Source of the DNA: Micromonospora sp. FIMYZ51
GTDB lineage: Bacteria; Actinomycetota; Actinomycetes; Mycobacteriales; Micromonosporaceae
Assembly: GCF_038246755.1 (NCBI RefSeq)
Contig: NZ_CP134706.1
Span: forward strand, 4,898,001-4,962,000
DNA length: 64,000 bases
Direction: 5' to 3'
The position numbers and the translations under genes are program-made. The notes under the pieces are model-generated. The model worked only from the letters and a program-made list of their open reading frames with translations. It searched no databases and was not told the origin of the DNA. Below, in pieces: positions 35,163-44,603 of this stretch (positions are counted from its first letter, which is position 1; every line of letters starts with the position of its first letter).

Positions 35163-35197
35163 CCAGTCGAAGCGTTTCGACTAAGCGCTTCGACTGG
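35163..35197. promoter_or_regulatory. LacI-type operator pair upstream of lacI
   Basis: A 12-bp perfect inverted repeat (CCAGTCGAAGCG / CGCTTCGACTGG, 35163-35174 and 35186-35197) contains two overlapping LacI-like sites: GTCGAAGCGTTTCGAC (35166-35181) and one centred on AAGCGCTT (35183-35190), 13 bp apart. Both have the central CG and flanking A/T typical of LacI-family operators. Position between promoter and regulator gene implies autoregulation and control of the whole operon. Confidence 0.75.
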
Positions 35198-35229
35198 CAC
35201 CCCGGGACGACGGCGAGGGGGAGGTGCCG

Positions 35230-36291
35230 ATGGCCACCATGCACGACGTCGCGCGGCTCGCCCGAGTCTCGGTCAGCACGGTGTCGTACGTGTTGACCGG
35301 TGCCCGCCCGATTTCCCAGGCCACCCGGGACAAGGTCCTCGCCGCCATGGCCGAGCTGGACTACCAGCCCAACGCCATGGCCCGCGGGCTGGCCAGCCGG
35401 CGCAGCCGGATCCTCGGGCTGCTGCTACCGATGGACGAGCGGGGGCTCGGTGCCACCGAGACCGCCTTCGTCACCGGCGCGGCGGCGGCCGCCAGCACTG
35501 CCGGTTACCACCTGGTGCTCTCCCCGATCGGGGTCGGCGATCTCAACGAGTTGCGCCGGTTGGCCAGCCAACGCATGTTCGACGGCGCGCTGCTGATGGA
35601 GGTGCAGCTGCACGACCCCCGGGTCGACGTGCTGCGCGAGGTGGGCGTGCCGTTCGTGTTGATCGGCCGCACCGCCGACACCACCGGCCTGTCGTACGTG
35701 GACATCGACTTCGACCAGACCGTCCGGGCGGCGGTCGGTCACCTGGTGGGCCTCGGCCACCGCCGGATCGTCTACGTCAACCACTCGGCCGGCACCATCG
35801 CCGAGGGTTACGGCCCGGCGCTGCGTACCCGCGACGCGTTCACCGCCGCGATGGCCGAGCGCGGGCTGGAACCGCTGATGATCCCGGCGGAGGACAGCGC
35901 GGCCGGCGGCCGGGCGGCGTTGGCCACCGCCCTGCGCCAGGCACCCGACCTGACCGCGATCCTGGCGATGAACGAGAGCGCCGTCTTCGGCCTGCTCGGG
36001 GAGTTGACCGCCCGGGGTCGCCGCGTGCCGGGTGACGTCTCGGTCGTCTCGATGGTCACCTCGCCGCAGGTCGCCGAGTTGGCCACCCCGGCGCTTACCG
36101 CGATGAACTCGCCCGGCTCGGCGCTGGGCCGGATCGCCATCGAGACGCTGCTGCGGCACGTCGACGCCGGCAACGGCGAGATCCACGAACAGCTGCTGCC
36201 CTGCACCTTGGAGGTCCGTGGATCCAGCGGAGCACCACGTACGGGGGGCGGGGCAGCTGGTTATCCGGGGGCGGACGGCCCCCGACATTGA
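35230..36291 (+). CDS. LacI-family regulator of the oligosaccharide operon
   Basis: A 353-residue LacI repressor. Residues 3-50 form the helix-turn-helix and hinge (HDVARLARVSVSTVSYVLTG), then LASRRSRILGLLLP starts the periplasmic-binding-protein-like core with RTRDAFTAAMAERGLEP and ILAMNESAVFGLLGELTARG. ATG 35230 follows GGGGGAGG by 6 nt. The last about 20 residues after LEVRGSSG are Gly/Pro-rich and atypical. It heads an operon with binding protein, permeases and two glycosidases; the inducer is presumably a product such as isoprimeverose, which is inference. Confidence 0.92.
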   Translation: MATMHDVARLARVSVSTVSYVLTGARPISQATRDKVLAAMAELDYQPNAMARGLASRRSRILGLLLPMDERGLGATETAFVTGAAAAASTAGYHLVLSPIGVGDLNELRRLASQRMFDGALLMEVQLHDPRVDVLREVGVPFVLIGRTADTTGLSYVDIDFDQTVRAAVGHLVGLGHRRIVYVNHSAGTIAEGYGPALRTRDAFTAAMAERGLEPLMIPAEDSAAGGRAALATALRQAPDLTAILAMNESAVFGLLGELTARGRRVPGDVSVVSMVTSPQVAELATPALTAMNSPGSALGRIAIETLLRHVDAGNGEIHEQLLPCTLEVRGSSGAPRTGGGAAGYPGADGPRH

Positions 36292-36368
36292 AAGCAGCCC
36301 GTCGCCGCGCTGCCACGCGACGACGGGCTCACGGAGTACCGGCTCGATACTCATCAGGGAGACTAGCA

Positions 36369-37664
36369 ATGCGACGATTTCGCAGAGTAGCCGTGGTGGC
36401 GATGGTGGCCGCGCTCACGGCGACCGGCCTGGCCGCCTGTGGCGACGGCGACGACAGTGGTGACGCCAACGTCCTCAAACTCTGGCACTACGAGAGCGCG
36501 AACAGCGCGATGGGGATCGCCTGGGACCGGGCCATCGAGATCTTCAAGGAAGAACACGAGGGCGTCGAGGTGCGCTTCGAGCGCAAGGCGTTCGAGCAGA
36601 TCCAGCAGAACGCCGGCATGATCATCAACTCGTCCGAGGGCCCGGACATCATGGAGTACAACAAGGGCAACGCCACCTCCGGCCTGCTCTCCTCGCAGGG
36701 CCTGCTCACCGACCTCACCGAGGAGGCCACCAAGCGGGGTTGGGACACGGCGCTGAGCCCCAGCCTCCAGACCACCGCCCGGTACGACAACGGCGTGATG
36801 GGCTCGGGCAACTGGTACGGCGTGCCCAACTACGGCGAGTACGTGATGGTCTACTACAACAAGGAACTCTTCGCCGAGCACGGGGTGCGCGTCCCGACCA
36901 CGCTCGCCGAGTTCACCTCGGCAATGGACACCTTCGTCGCCAAGGGCGTCACGCCGCTGGGCATGGCCGGCGCCGAATATCCGGCCGGCCAGCTCTTCTA
37001 CCAGCTCGCGCTCTCCCGCGCCGACCGCAGCTTCGTCAACGACTACCAGCTGTACGCCAACCCGGTGGACTTCAAGGCCGACCCGGTCAGGTACGGCGCG
37101 GAGACCTTCGCCGAGTGGGTCGGCAAGGGCTACCTCGCCAAGGACTCGGCCAGCCTGAAGGCCGAGGACATGGGTACCGCCTTCATCTCCGGCAAGACGC
37201 CGATGATCGTCTCGGGCAGCTGGTGGTACGGCCGGTTCAAGAGCGAGATCACATTCGACTGGGACAGTTTCCTCTTCCCCGGCAACACCCTGCACGCCGG
37301 CTCGTCGGGCAACCTCTGGGTGGTTCCGGAGACCAGCAAGGCCAAGAACCTGGCGTACGACTTCATCGACATCACGCTGCGTCCGGAGATCCAGGCGTTG
37401 ATCGGCAACAACGGCGGCGTACCGGTCTCCGGTGACCCGGCCACGATCAGCGACGCCAAGGACCGCCGGCTGATCGAGAACTTCAACGCCATCAGTTCCC
37501 AGGACGGTCTGGCGTTCTATCCGGACTGGCCGGTGCCCGGCTACTACGACGTACTGGTCTCCGGTTTCCAGAGCCTGATCAACCAGTCCAAGACGCCCGA
37601 TCAGGTCCTCGACGCGATCGCCAAGCCCTACCAGGACGGCGTCGCGGAGATCAAGCGCGACTGA
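36369..37664 (+). CDS. oligosaccharide-binding lipoprotein (ABC importer)
   Basis: A 431-residue extracellular solute-binding protein of the family-1 (MalE-like) class. The lipobox LAAC gives the lipidated C24. The mature protein begins DGDDSGDANVLKLWHYES and has IIINSSEGPDIMEYNKGN-like sugar-site context and VPNYGEYVMVYYNKELFAEH. Many aromatic residues (WHYES, GNWYGVP, SWWYGRF, YPDWPVPGYY) suit stacking on a sugar chain. It lies 77 bp after lacI and 76 bp before the first permease. By operon context it should bind xyloglucan oligosaccharides; affinity cannot be judged from sequence. Confidence 0.9.
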   Translation: MRRFRRVAVVAMVAALTATGLAACGDGDDSGDANVLKLWHYESANSAMGIAWDRAIEIFKEEHEGVEVRFERKAFEQIQQNAGMIINSSEGPDIMEYNKGNATSGLLSSQGLLTDLTEEATKRGWDTALSPSLQTTARYDNGVMGSGNWYGVPNYGEYVMVYYNKELFAEHGVRVPTTLAEFTSAMDTFVAKGVTPLGMAGAEYPAGQLFYQLALSRADRSFVNDYQLYANPVDFKADPVRYGAETFAEWVGKGYLAKDSASLKAEDMGTAFISGKTPMIVSGSWWYGRFKSEITFDWDSFLFPGNTLHAGSSGNLWVVPETSKAKNLAYDFIDITLRPEIQALIGNNGGVPVSGDPATISDAKDRRLIENFNAISSQDGLAFYPDWPVPGYYDVLVSGFQSLINQSKTPDQVLDAIAKPYQDGVAEIKRD

Positions 37665-37740
37665 GCGGCGGCCTGGGGTGGGCGTCCACCGGACGCCACC
37701 GGCGCGCCGGTACGCCCGCCCCAGGCGTGGAAGGACCACG

Positions 37741-38712
37741 ATGGCAGTCCCTGACAGCGTCGCCGCCAGCCGGCCGACGACCACGTCACCCAAGACCCCG
37801 GCGGCCACCACGAACCGCCGCCGTCCCGACGCCGCCTACTGGCTCTATCTGCTGCCCGGCGCGCTGCTCTTCCTGCTCGTCATCGGCGGCCCGCTGGTCT
37901 ACACCGGCTACCTCTCGCTGACCAGGTGGTCCGGCGTGGGCGAGCCCAGCTTCATCGGCCTGGAGAACTACCGCACCCTGCTCACCGACGACGTCTTCTG
38001 GACCTCGTTCCGCAACACCGTCGCGATGATCGTCGCGATGGTGGTGGTGCCCACCCTTGTCGGGTTGGTGCTCGCCGCGGTTCTCTTCGACACCATCGGT
38101 CGCCGGTTCCGCCCGCGCACCGCCGCCGCGCTGCGGGCCGCGTTCTACCTGCCGCAGGTGCTCCCGGTCGTGGTGGCCGGCATCGTCTGGGGCTGGATCC
38201 TGCGACCGGACGGCGCGCTCAACGGGTTGCTCGACGCGATCGGGCTCGGCGCGCTCAGCCACGACTGGCTCGGCGATCCGGGCACCGCGCTGCCGGTGGT
38301 GATGGCGGTGATGATCTGGGTGCAGATCGGCTATCCCGTGGTCGTCTTCATGGCCGCCCTGGAACGGGTGAATCCGGAACTGTACGAGGCGGCGGAGATC
38401 GACGGTGCCGGCTGGTGGCGGCGGTTCCGGGCGATCACCCTGGCGCAGATCCGGCCGGAGACCTTCGTGGTCGGCCTGACCTGCACGATCGCGGCGATGA
38501 AGGTGTTCGGCCCGATCTACGCGCTGACCCGGGGCGGGCCGGAGAACGCCACGAACGTGCCGTCGTACTTCGCGTACTTCACCTTCTTCAAGCGGCTGAA
38601 CGTCGGCTACGGCTCGGCCATCTCGATGGTGCTGACCTTGATCATCGTGGTGGTGGCGGTGCTGTTCATCCGGGCGCAGAACCGGGCCGAACGACGGGAC
38701 GGAGCACTCTGA
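37741..38712 (+). CDS. sugar ABC transporter permease (MalF class)
   Basis: A 323-residue permease with six helices, the first being YWLYLLPGALLFLLVIGGP. The coupling motif is YEAAEIDGAGWWRRFRAITL near residue 215. A Thr/Ser/Pro-rich cytosolic N-terminus of about 35 residues precedes helix 1. ATG 37741 follows GGAAGGA. Its stop overlaps the start of the next permease (TGATG). Confidence 0.92.
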   Translation: MAVPDSVAASRPTTTSPKTPAATTNRRRPDAAYWLYLLPGALLFLLVIGGPLVYTGYLSLTRWSGVGEPSFIGLENYRTLLTDDVFWTSFRNTVAMIVAMVVVPTLVGLVLAAVLFDTIGRRFRPRTAAALRAAFYLPQVLPVVVAGIVWGWILRPDGALNGLLDAIGLGALSHDWLGDPGTALPVVMAVMIWVQIGYPVVVFMAALERVNPELYEAAEIDGAGWWRRFRAITLAQIRPETFVVGLTCTIAAMKVFGPIYALTRGGPENATNVPSYFAYFTFFKRLNVGYGSAISMVLTLIIVVVAVLFIRAQNRAERRDGAL

Positions 38713-39590
38713 TGGCCGTCACCCTCGCCACCCCGCCCCGGGTCACCCGACGACCGGCCGACCGGCACCGGCGCGGGGTCGGCCGGTGGATCGTGCTCGC
38801 CCTGGTCGGCGCCGCCGCACTGGTCATGCTTGTGCCGTTCGCGTTCATGCTGCTCAACGCCTTCAAGTCGCCCGGTGACTACTCGACAAACGGCCCGCTG
38901 AGCTGGCCGACCGAGTTCTACACCACGGGCCTGCGGACGTACTGGGAACAGGTCGACTTTCCGGTCAAACTCTGGAACTCGATGGTCATCTCCGGCTCGG
39001 TCGCGGTGCTCGCCGTGCTGGTGTCGCTGCTCAGCGCGTACGCCCTCGGCATCGGCCGGGTCCGCGGCCGGCTCTGGATCATCGGCCTCTTCCTGCTTGC
39101 CAACATGCTGCCGCAGGAGGCGTTGATCTATCCGCTCTACCACTTCGCCAAGGAGGTCGGGCTCTACAACACCCGGCTGGCGGTGATCATCATCTTCACC
39201 GTCATCCAGGCCGCCTTCGGCACCTACCTGCTCGCCTCGGTGCTCGGCACGTTCCCCAGAACGTTGCTGGAGGCCGCCGCGCTCGACGGCGCCGGCAGGT
39301 GGCGGATCCTGTGGCGGGTGGTGCTGCCCAACATCCGGCCCACCATCTCGGTGCTGCTGGTGTTCTTCTTCATCTGGACCTGGAACGAGTTCCTCATCCC
39401 CCTGGTCATGCTTATCGACAACCAGACCCAGACCGTGCCGGTCGCGCTCGCGTCGTTGCAGGGCGACCGGCTGATGGACGCCCCCACCACAAACGCCGGG
39501 TCACTGCTCAGCCTGCTCCCGGCGATCCTGTTCTTCCTCGTCTTCCAGCGCACCCTCGCGCGCGGCATCACGGCAGGAGCCGACAAGTGA
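38712..39590 (+). CDS. sugar ABC transporter permease (MalG class)
   Basis: A 292-residue permease, partner of the preceding one. Helix 1 is IVLALVGAAALVMLVPFAFM; the coupling motif is LEAAALDGAGRWRILWRVVL, followed by FIWTWNEFLIPLVML. Starts within the stop codon of the upstream gene and its own stop forms a GTGA overlap with the alpha-xylosidase gene, so all are co-translated. No ATPase gene follows, unlike the lpqY operon. Confidence 0.92.
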   Translation: MAVTLATPPRVTRRPADRHRRGVGRWIVLALVGAAALVMLVPFAFMLLNAFKSPGDYSTNGPLSWPTEFYTTGLRTYWEQVDFPVKLWNSMVISGSVAVLAVLVSLLSAYALGIGRVRGRLWIIGLFLLANMLPQEALIYPLYHFAKEVGLYNTRLAVIIIFTVIQAAFGTYLLASVLGTFPRTLLEAAALDGAGRWRILWRVVLPNIRPTISVLLVFFFIWTWNEFLIPLVMLIDNQTQTVPVALASLQGDRLMDAPTTNAGSLLSLLPAILFFLVFQRTLARGITAGADK

Positions 39591-41818
39591 AGTTCACCGA
39601 CGGGTACTGGCAACTGCGTCCCGGCGTCACCGTGCTGCGTCCCGGCACGGTCGAGTCGGTCGAGCCGGACGAGCGGGCGGTCACCGTGTTCGCGCCGATC
39701 GGAAAGATCACCGGACGCGGCGACACCCTCAACCGGCCGGTCGTCACCGTACGCTTCTTCTCCCCCGCCCCCGGCGTGGTCGGGGTGACCGTCGGGCACC
39801 ACAGTGGTGGGCTGCCCAAACAGCCGCGTTTCAGGCTCGCCGAGCGCACCGACCATCCGGTGCAGGTGGAGGTGACCGGGCTCAGCGCCCGGTTGGCCAC
39901 CGGCGAGTTGACCGTCCGGGTCGCGCTGACCGGCCCCTGGCGGGTCGACTTCCTGCGCGGCGACCGGCTGGTCACCTCGTCCACCGAGCGCAGCATCGGC
40001 GTGGTCACCGACGCCGAGGGCGGCAAGTACGTGCACGACCGGCTGGCCCTCGGCGTCGGTGAGACGATCTACGGGCTCGGCGAGCGCTTCGGGGCGTACG
40101 TCAAGAACGGCCAGACCGTCGACATCTGGAACGCCGACGGCGGCACGGCCAGCGAGCAGGCGTACAAGAACGTGCCGTTCTACCTGAGCAGCGCCGGGTA
40201 CGGCGTCTTCGTCGACCACCCGGAGCACGTCTCCTTCGAGGTGGGCTCCGAGGTGGTCTCACAGACCCAGTTCAGCGTGCCGGGGCAGTCGCTCACCTAC
40301 TACCTGATCGACGGCCCCACCCTCAAGGACGTGCTGCGCCGGTACACCGCGCTGACCGGCCGCCCGGCCCGGGTGCCCGCCTGGTCGTACGGGCTCTGGC
40401 TCTCCACCTCGTTCACCACCTCGTACGACGAGAAGACGGTGACCGAGTTCATCGACGGGATGGCCGAGCGGGACCTGCCGCTGTCGGTGTTCCACTTCGA
40501 CTGCTTCTGGATGCGCCAGTTCCACTGGGTCGACTTCATCTGGGACCCGGCCACCTTCCCCGACCCGGAGGGGATGCTGCGCCGGCTGCACGAGCGCGGC
40601 CTGAAGGTGTGTGTCTGGATCAACCCGTACATCGCCCAGCGGTCGTACCTGTTCGAGGAGGGACGGCAGGCCGGTTACCTGGTCCGCAACCCGGACGGGT
40701 CGATCTGGCAGTGGGACAAGTGGCAGGCCGGCATGGCGCTTGTCGACTTCACCAACCCGGAAGCCGCCGCCTGGTACGCCGGCAAGCTCAAGACCCTGCT
40801 CGACATGGGGGTCGACTGCTTCAAGACCGACTTCGGCGAGCGCATCCCGACCGACGTGGTCTGGCACGACGGCTCCGACCCGCAGCGGATGCACAACTAC
40901 TACTCGTACCTCTACAACAAGACCGTGTTCGAGTTGCTGGCGGCGGAGCGCGGCGAGGGCGAGGCGGTGGTCTTCGCCCGCTCGGCGACCGCCGGTGGGC
41001 AGCAGTTCCCGGTGCACTGGGGCGGCGACTGCGAGTCCACCTTCGTGGCGATGGCCGAGTCGCTGCGCGGCGGGCTGTCGCTGGCCGCCTCGGGGTTCGG
41101 CTACTGGAGCCACGACATCGGCGGCTTCGAGGGCACCCCGGACCCGGCGGTGTTCAAGCGGTGGATCGCCTTCGGGCTGCTCTCCTCGCACTCGCGGCTG
41201 CACGGCTCCGGCTCCTACCGGGTGCCGTGGGCGTACGACGACGAGGCGGTCGACGTGCTGCGCCGGTTCACCCGGCTCAAGCTGAGCCTGATGCCGTACC
41301 TGGCGGCGGCGGCCGAGGAGGCGCACCGCGAGGGCGTACCGGTGATGCGACCGATGGTGCTGGAGTTCCCGGACGACCCGACCACGGCCTACCTCGACCG
41401 GCAGTACATGCTCGGGCCGGACCTGCTCGTCGCGCCGGTGATGAGCGCCGACGGGCAGGTGACCTACTACGTGCCGGCCGGTGCCTGGACGCATCTGACG
41501 ACCGGCGGGCAGGTCACCGGGCCGGGTTGGGTGACCGAGAAGCACGGCTTCGACAGCCTGCCGGTGTTGGCTCGGCCCGGCTCGGTCATCCCGTTCGGCT
41601 CGGTCACCGACCGGCCCGACTATCCGTGGGCCGACGGGGTCCGGTTGCGGCTCTTCGCTCCGGCGCCGGGCCAGCGGACCCGGGTCCGGATACCGTCGCC
41701 CGATGGCGGCCCGGGCACCGAGTTCGACGTGCACTACCAGGACGGGACGGCCACCGCCGAGGTGGTGGCCGGCGAGTCGTCGGGATACCGCTGCGAGGTC
41801 ACGGAGGTGACGAAATGA
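39587..41818 (+). CDS. yicI: alpha-xylosidase, GH31 (YicI-type)
   Basis: A 743-residue cytoplasmic GH31 enzyme that removes alpha-1,6-linked xylose from the non-reducing end of xyloglucan oligosaccharides or isoprimeverose. The nucleophile is D415 in KTDFGER and the acid/base is D481 in HWGGDCEST, practically the same spacing and numbering as E. coli YicI (D416, D482). Other signatures are [34 protein letters not shown] and [17 protein letters not shown] 39587 overlaps the permease stop by 4 bp, and the stop overlaps the GH1 start (ATGA). No signal peptide, so the oligosaccharide must be imported first. Confidence 0.94.
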   Translation: MKFTDGYWQLRPGVTVLRPGTVESVEPDERAVTVFAPIGKITGRGDTLNRPVVTVRFFSPAPGVVGVTVGHHSGGLPKQPRFRLAERTDHPVQVEVTGLSARLATGELTVRVALTGPWRVDFLRGDRLVTSSTERSIGVVTDAEGGKYVHDRLALGVGETIYGLGERFGAYVKNGQTVDIWNADGGTASEQAYKNVPFYLSSAGYGVFVDHPEHVSFEVGSEVVSQTQFSVPGQSLTYYLIDGPTLKDVLRRYTALTGRPARVPAWSYGLWLSTSFTTSYDEKTVTEFIDGMAERDLPLSVFHFDCFWMRQFHWVDFIWDPATFPDPEGMLRRLHERGLKVCVWINPYIAQRSYLFEEGRQAGYLVRNPDGSIWQWDKWQAGMALVDFTNPEAAAWYAGKLKTLLDMGVDCFKTDFGERIPTDVVWHDGSDPQRMHNYYSYLYNKTVFELLAAERGEGEAVVFARSATAGGQQFPVHWGGDCESTFVAMAESLRGGLSLAASGFGYWSHDIGGFEGTPDPAVFKRWIAFGLLSSHSRLHGSGSYRVPWAYDDEAVDVLRRFTRLKLSLMPYLAAAAEEAHREGVPVMRPMVLEFPDDPTTAYLDRQYMLGPDLLVAPVMSADGQVTYYVPAGAWTHLTTGGQVTGPGWVTEKHGFDSLPVLARPGSVIPFGSVTDRPDYPWADGVRLRLFAPAPGQRTRVRIPSPDGGPGTEFDVHYQDGTATAEVVAGESSGYRCEVTEVTK

Positions 41819-43212
41819 ACGACGTCGTATTTCCGCCGGGATTTGTCTGGGGTTCGGCGACGGCGGCGTACCAGATCGAGGGCGCGGCCAAGGAGGACGG
41901 CCGAGGACCGTCGATCTGGGACACCTACAGTCACACGCCGGGCCGCACCCTGAACGGGGACACCGGCGACGTGGCGGCCGACCACTACCACCGCTGGGCC
42001 GACGACCTCGACCAGGTGGCCGCGCTCGGGCTCGGCGCGTACCGGTTCTCCATCGCCTGGCCACGGGTGCAGCCCGGCGGGTCGGGGCCGGTCAACCAGG
42101 CCGGGGTGGACTTCTACTCCCGGCTGGTGGACCGGCTGCTCGAACTGGGCATCCGGCCGGTGGCCACGCTCTACCACTGGGACCTGCCGCAGGAGTTGGA
42201 GGACGCCGGGGGTTGGCCGGCGCGGGACACCGCATCACGCTTCGCCGACTACGCGACGAAGATCGTCGGGGCGCTCGGCGACCGGGTGCACACCTGGACG
42301 ACGTTCAACGAACCGTGGTGCTCGGCGTACCTCGGTTACGCCTCCGGGGTGCACGCGCCGGGCCGCACCGAACCGGCGGCGGCACTCGCCGCCGTACACC
42401 ATCTGAACCTGGCGCACGGCCTGGCCGGGCGGGTGGTCCGCGACCTGGCACCCGCCGCGCAGCTGTCGGTCACGTTGAACCTGCACGTGATCCGTCCGGC
42501 GTCGGATTCGGTGGCCGACGCCGACGCGGTACGCCGGATCGACGCGCTGGCCAACCGGGCGTTCCTCGGGCCGATGCTGGACGGGGCTTACCCGGCGGAC
42601 CTGCTCGCCGACACCGCCGGGGTCACCGACTGGTCGTTCGTCCGCGACGGCGACGAGCGGACCGCGGCCGTGCCGCTGGACATGCTCGGCGTCAACTACT
42701 ACTCGACCACGTTGGTCCGCACCTGGGACGGCGCGTCGCCCAAGTCGGACTCGGACGGGCACGGTCGCTCGGCGCACTCGGCCTGGGTCGGCTCGGAGCA
42801 GGTCGAGTTCCTGCCCCAGCCCGGCCCGTACACGGCGATGGGCTGGAACATCGAGCCGGCCGGCCTGACCGAGTTGCTGCTGCGGCTGCACCGGGAGTAC
42901 CCCGACCTGCCGCTGATGATCACCGAGAACGGCGCCGCCTTCCCGGACGAGGTCTCCCCCGACGGCGCGATCCACGACGACCGGCGGGTCGACTACCTGC
43001 GCCGGCACATCGCCGCCACGGCCGCGGCGATGGCCGCCGGTGCCGACGTGCGGGGCTACTTCGTCTGGTCGCTGCTGGACAACTTCGAGTGGGCGTACGG
43101 CTACGACCGCCGCTTCGGCATCATCCGCGTCGACTACGACACCCAGGCCCGCACCTGGAAAGACTCCGCCCACTGGTACCGCCGGCTGACCACCACCAAC
43201 CGCCTCCCCTAG
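41815..43212 (+). CDS. beta-glucosidase, GH1
   Basis: A 465-residue GH1 enzyme. It opens [19 protein letters not shown] and holds the acid/base E166 in TFNEP and the nucleophile E371 in ITENG; the sugar-binding [20 protein letters not shown] follows near the end. It would release glucose from the non-reducing end after the alpha-xylosidase has removed a xylose branch; alternation of the two takes a xyloglucan oligosaccharide apart. Last gene of the operon, with the ATGA overlap to the GH31 gene; the repeat at 43232 follows its stop by 20 bp. Confidence 0.94.
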   Translation: MNDVVFPPGFVWGSATAAYQIEGAAKEDGRGPSIWDTYSHTPGRTLNGDTGDVAADHYHRWADDLDQVAALGLGAYRFSIAWPRVQPGGSGPVNQAGVDFYSRLVDRLLELGIRPVATLYHWDLPQELEDAGGWPARDTASRFADYATKIVGALGDRVHTWTTFNEPWCSAYLGYASGVHAPGRTEPAAALAAVHHLNLAHGLAGRVVRDLAPAAQLSVTLNLHVIRPASDSVADADAVRRIDALANRAFLGPMLDGAYPADLLADTAGVTDWSFVRDGDERTAAVPLDMLGVNYYSTTLVRTWDGASPKSDSDGHGRSAHSAWVGSEQVEFLPQPGPYTAMGWNIEPAGLTELLLRLHREYPDLPLMITENGAAFPDEVSPDGAIHDDRRVDYLRRHIAATAAAMAAGADVRGYFVWSLLDNFEWAYGYDRRFGIIRVDYDTQARTWKDSAHWYRRLTTTNRLP

Positions 43213-43231
43213 CCCGCCCGCCCAGCCTCGT

Positions 43232-43301
43232 CGATCATGGAGTTTCCGTCCCGGCACAAGGGACAGCAGGGTGCATTTCGGCGACCAGAACTCCATGATC
43301 G
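43232..43301. repeat. interspersed inverted repeat, copy 3
   Basis: Perfect 13-bp arms CGATCATGGAGTT (43232-43244) and AACTCCATGATCG (43289-43301). The arm core differs from copies 1 and 2 (ATGGAG instead of TTGCAC), yet both sides changed together, and the inner CGGCGACC motif is kept. It lies between two convergent genes and can serve as a bidirectional terminator. Confidence 0.75.
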
Positions 43302-43323
43302 GCGAGAGCAGGGCGGGGTGGGG

Positions 43324-43917
43324 TCAGGCGCCGACGCGCTGTTCGGGTACGGAGAGGCCGTAGAGGGCCATCAGTTCGGGGCTGTCGACCCGGTTGCCGT
43401 CGGCCACCGAGTCGCAGGCGATGTCGACGATCTGGTCCTTGTGCGCCAGCAGGTAGGGGCGGGCACCGACGTCGGCGCTGGCCAGGGTGGCGATCCCCGG
43501 CCAGTGCCGGCGACCGAACAGCATCGGGTAGCCGCGCAGTCCGTGGTAGGTGGCGCAGACCAGCACGTCGGGGAAGGGCAGCGCGGTCACCCGGCGGACC
43601 GCCGCAGCGGTCAGCCCCGGCATGTCGACCGGTACCACCACCACCGCCTCGACCTCCTCGTCGTCGACGCCGGCCAGACCGGCGCGGATGGACGAGCCGA
43701 CCCCGGTACCCCACGCCCGGTTCACCACCACCGTGGCGCGGTCCAGGTCGGCGGTGGCGCGGACCTGGTCGGCCGCGGCACCGAGGACGACCACGATCTG
43801 CCCACAGCCCGCCTCCGTCAGTGTGTCGATCATCTGGTCGACCAGCGGCTTGCCGCCCTGGTGCAGCAGGGCCTCCGGGCCGCCGATCCGGCGGCCACCC
43901 CCCGCGGCGATGATCAT
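43324..43917 (-). CDS. MobA-like nucleotidyltransferase family protein
   Basis: A 197-residue protein of the MobA/MocA NTP-transferase fold, which transfers CMP or GMP to molybdopterin or another phosphate acceptor. The signature is MIIAAGGGRRIGGPEALL, but the lysine normally found after GGP is glutamate, so the usual triphosphate contact is missing. The metal Asp is in VVVVPVDMPGLT and the acceptor region in HGLRGYPMLFGRRHW. The start is uncertain: ATG 43917 has no good ribosome binding site and GGAGGGAG lies about 25 nt upstream. No molybdenum genes are nearby. Confidence 0.75.
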   Translation of the reverse strand: MIIAAGGGRRIGGPEALLHQGGKPLVDQMIDTLTEAGCGQIVVVLGAAADQVRATADLDRATVVVNRAWGTGVGSSIRAGLAGVDDEEVEAVVVVPVDMPGLTAAAVRRVTALPFPDVLVCATYHGLRGYPMLFGRRHWPGIATLASADVGARPYLLAHKDQIVDIACDSVADGNRVDSPELMALYGLSVPEQRVGA

Positions 43918-44184
43918 TCCTGCGATCCGGTTCAGAGCCCGCGCTCCCTCCAGCGTGGGGACCGGCAGGCACCGTGGCGCTGTCCGTCCCGTCCGACGCA
44001 CACCGTGAGCAACGATCGCGGCTGCGGGAGAGTGGCGGGGCAAATAACATAAAATTGGGCACAGCGGACGACTCGGGTCAGCAGCCGTTCCCACCGCACC
44101 CCGGGGTAGTCACCGTGCTCACTCAGGAACTGGTCGAACTCGTCGAGGGTGAGCGACTTGACGCAACGGGAACCGTGTCGACCG

Positions 44185-44478
44185 CTACGGATTCGATCGA
44201 TGCAGCTGCCGTCCGAGCCCGGGGAGGAACCGGCCGACCCGGGCGGCGTACGCGCTCCACGCCTCGCCGTGCACCCGGGCCAGGTAGGGCTCCTCGACCG
44301 CGCGGACCTGAAGTTGGAGCGCCGCGACGAGCGTGCCGGCCGCGGCGAGGCTGACCGGGTTGGGCACCATGGCGGCCAGTCCGACGGTGGTGACCGCCAC
44401 GCCGCCACCAGCGCGCACCGCGCCCGGCGTCAGCACCCCGTACGGGGGCCGGTACCAGCGCGGCAGTTCGCCCGTCAC
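44185..44478 (-). CDS. isoprenylcysteine carboxylmethyltransferase-like fragment
   Basis: The 97-residue frame ends AVEEPYLARVHGEAWSAYAA+RVGRFLPG, which is the C-terminal SAM-binding signature of the ICMT/PEMT-like membrane methyltransferase family. Full-length members have about 150-200 residues and more helices. Here only one or two hydrophobic segments (VAVTTVGLAAMVPNPV, VSLAAAGTLVAALQLQV) remain. The frame is open upstream of GTG 44478 to at least 44600, overlapping the end of the polymerase gene, without a standard start. Either a shortened protein or a decaying gene. Confidence 0.5.
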   Translation of the reverse strand: MTGELPRWYRPPYGVLTPGAVRAGGGVAVTTVGLAAMVPNPVSLAAAGTLVAALQLQVRAVEEPYLARVHGEAWSAYAARVGRFLPGLGRQLHRSNP

Positions 44479-44603
44479 CGCCGCGGTCCGGTCCCGGGCC
44501 CGGGTCAGCAGCCGCAGGAAATGCAGTACGGCCGCCGGGTTACCCGCTCCGATCGAGATCTGGCCCGGTGTCCGGCTCGCCGGACAATGCGCGGCGACCC
44601 GGC

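Noticed and set aside
43918..44184. Possible short - strand gene with a segment like LTLDEFDQFLSEHG
   Set aside because: No start codon with ribosome binding site, the codon pattern breaks down after about 35 codons, and it lies between two genes; possibly a remnant but not supportable.
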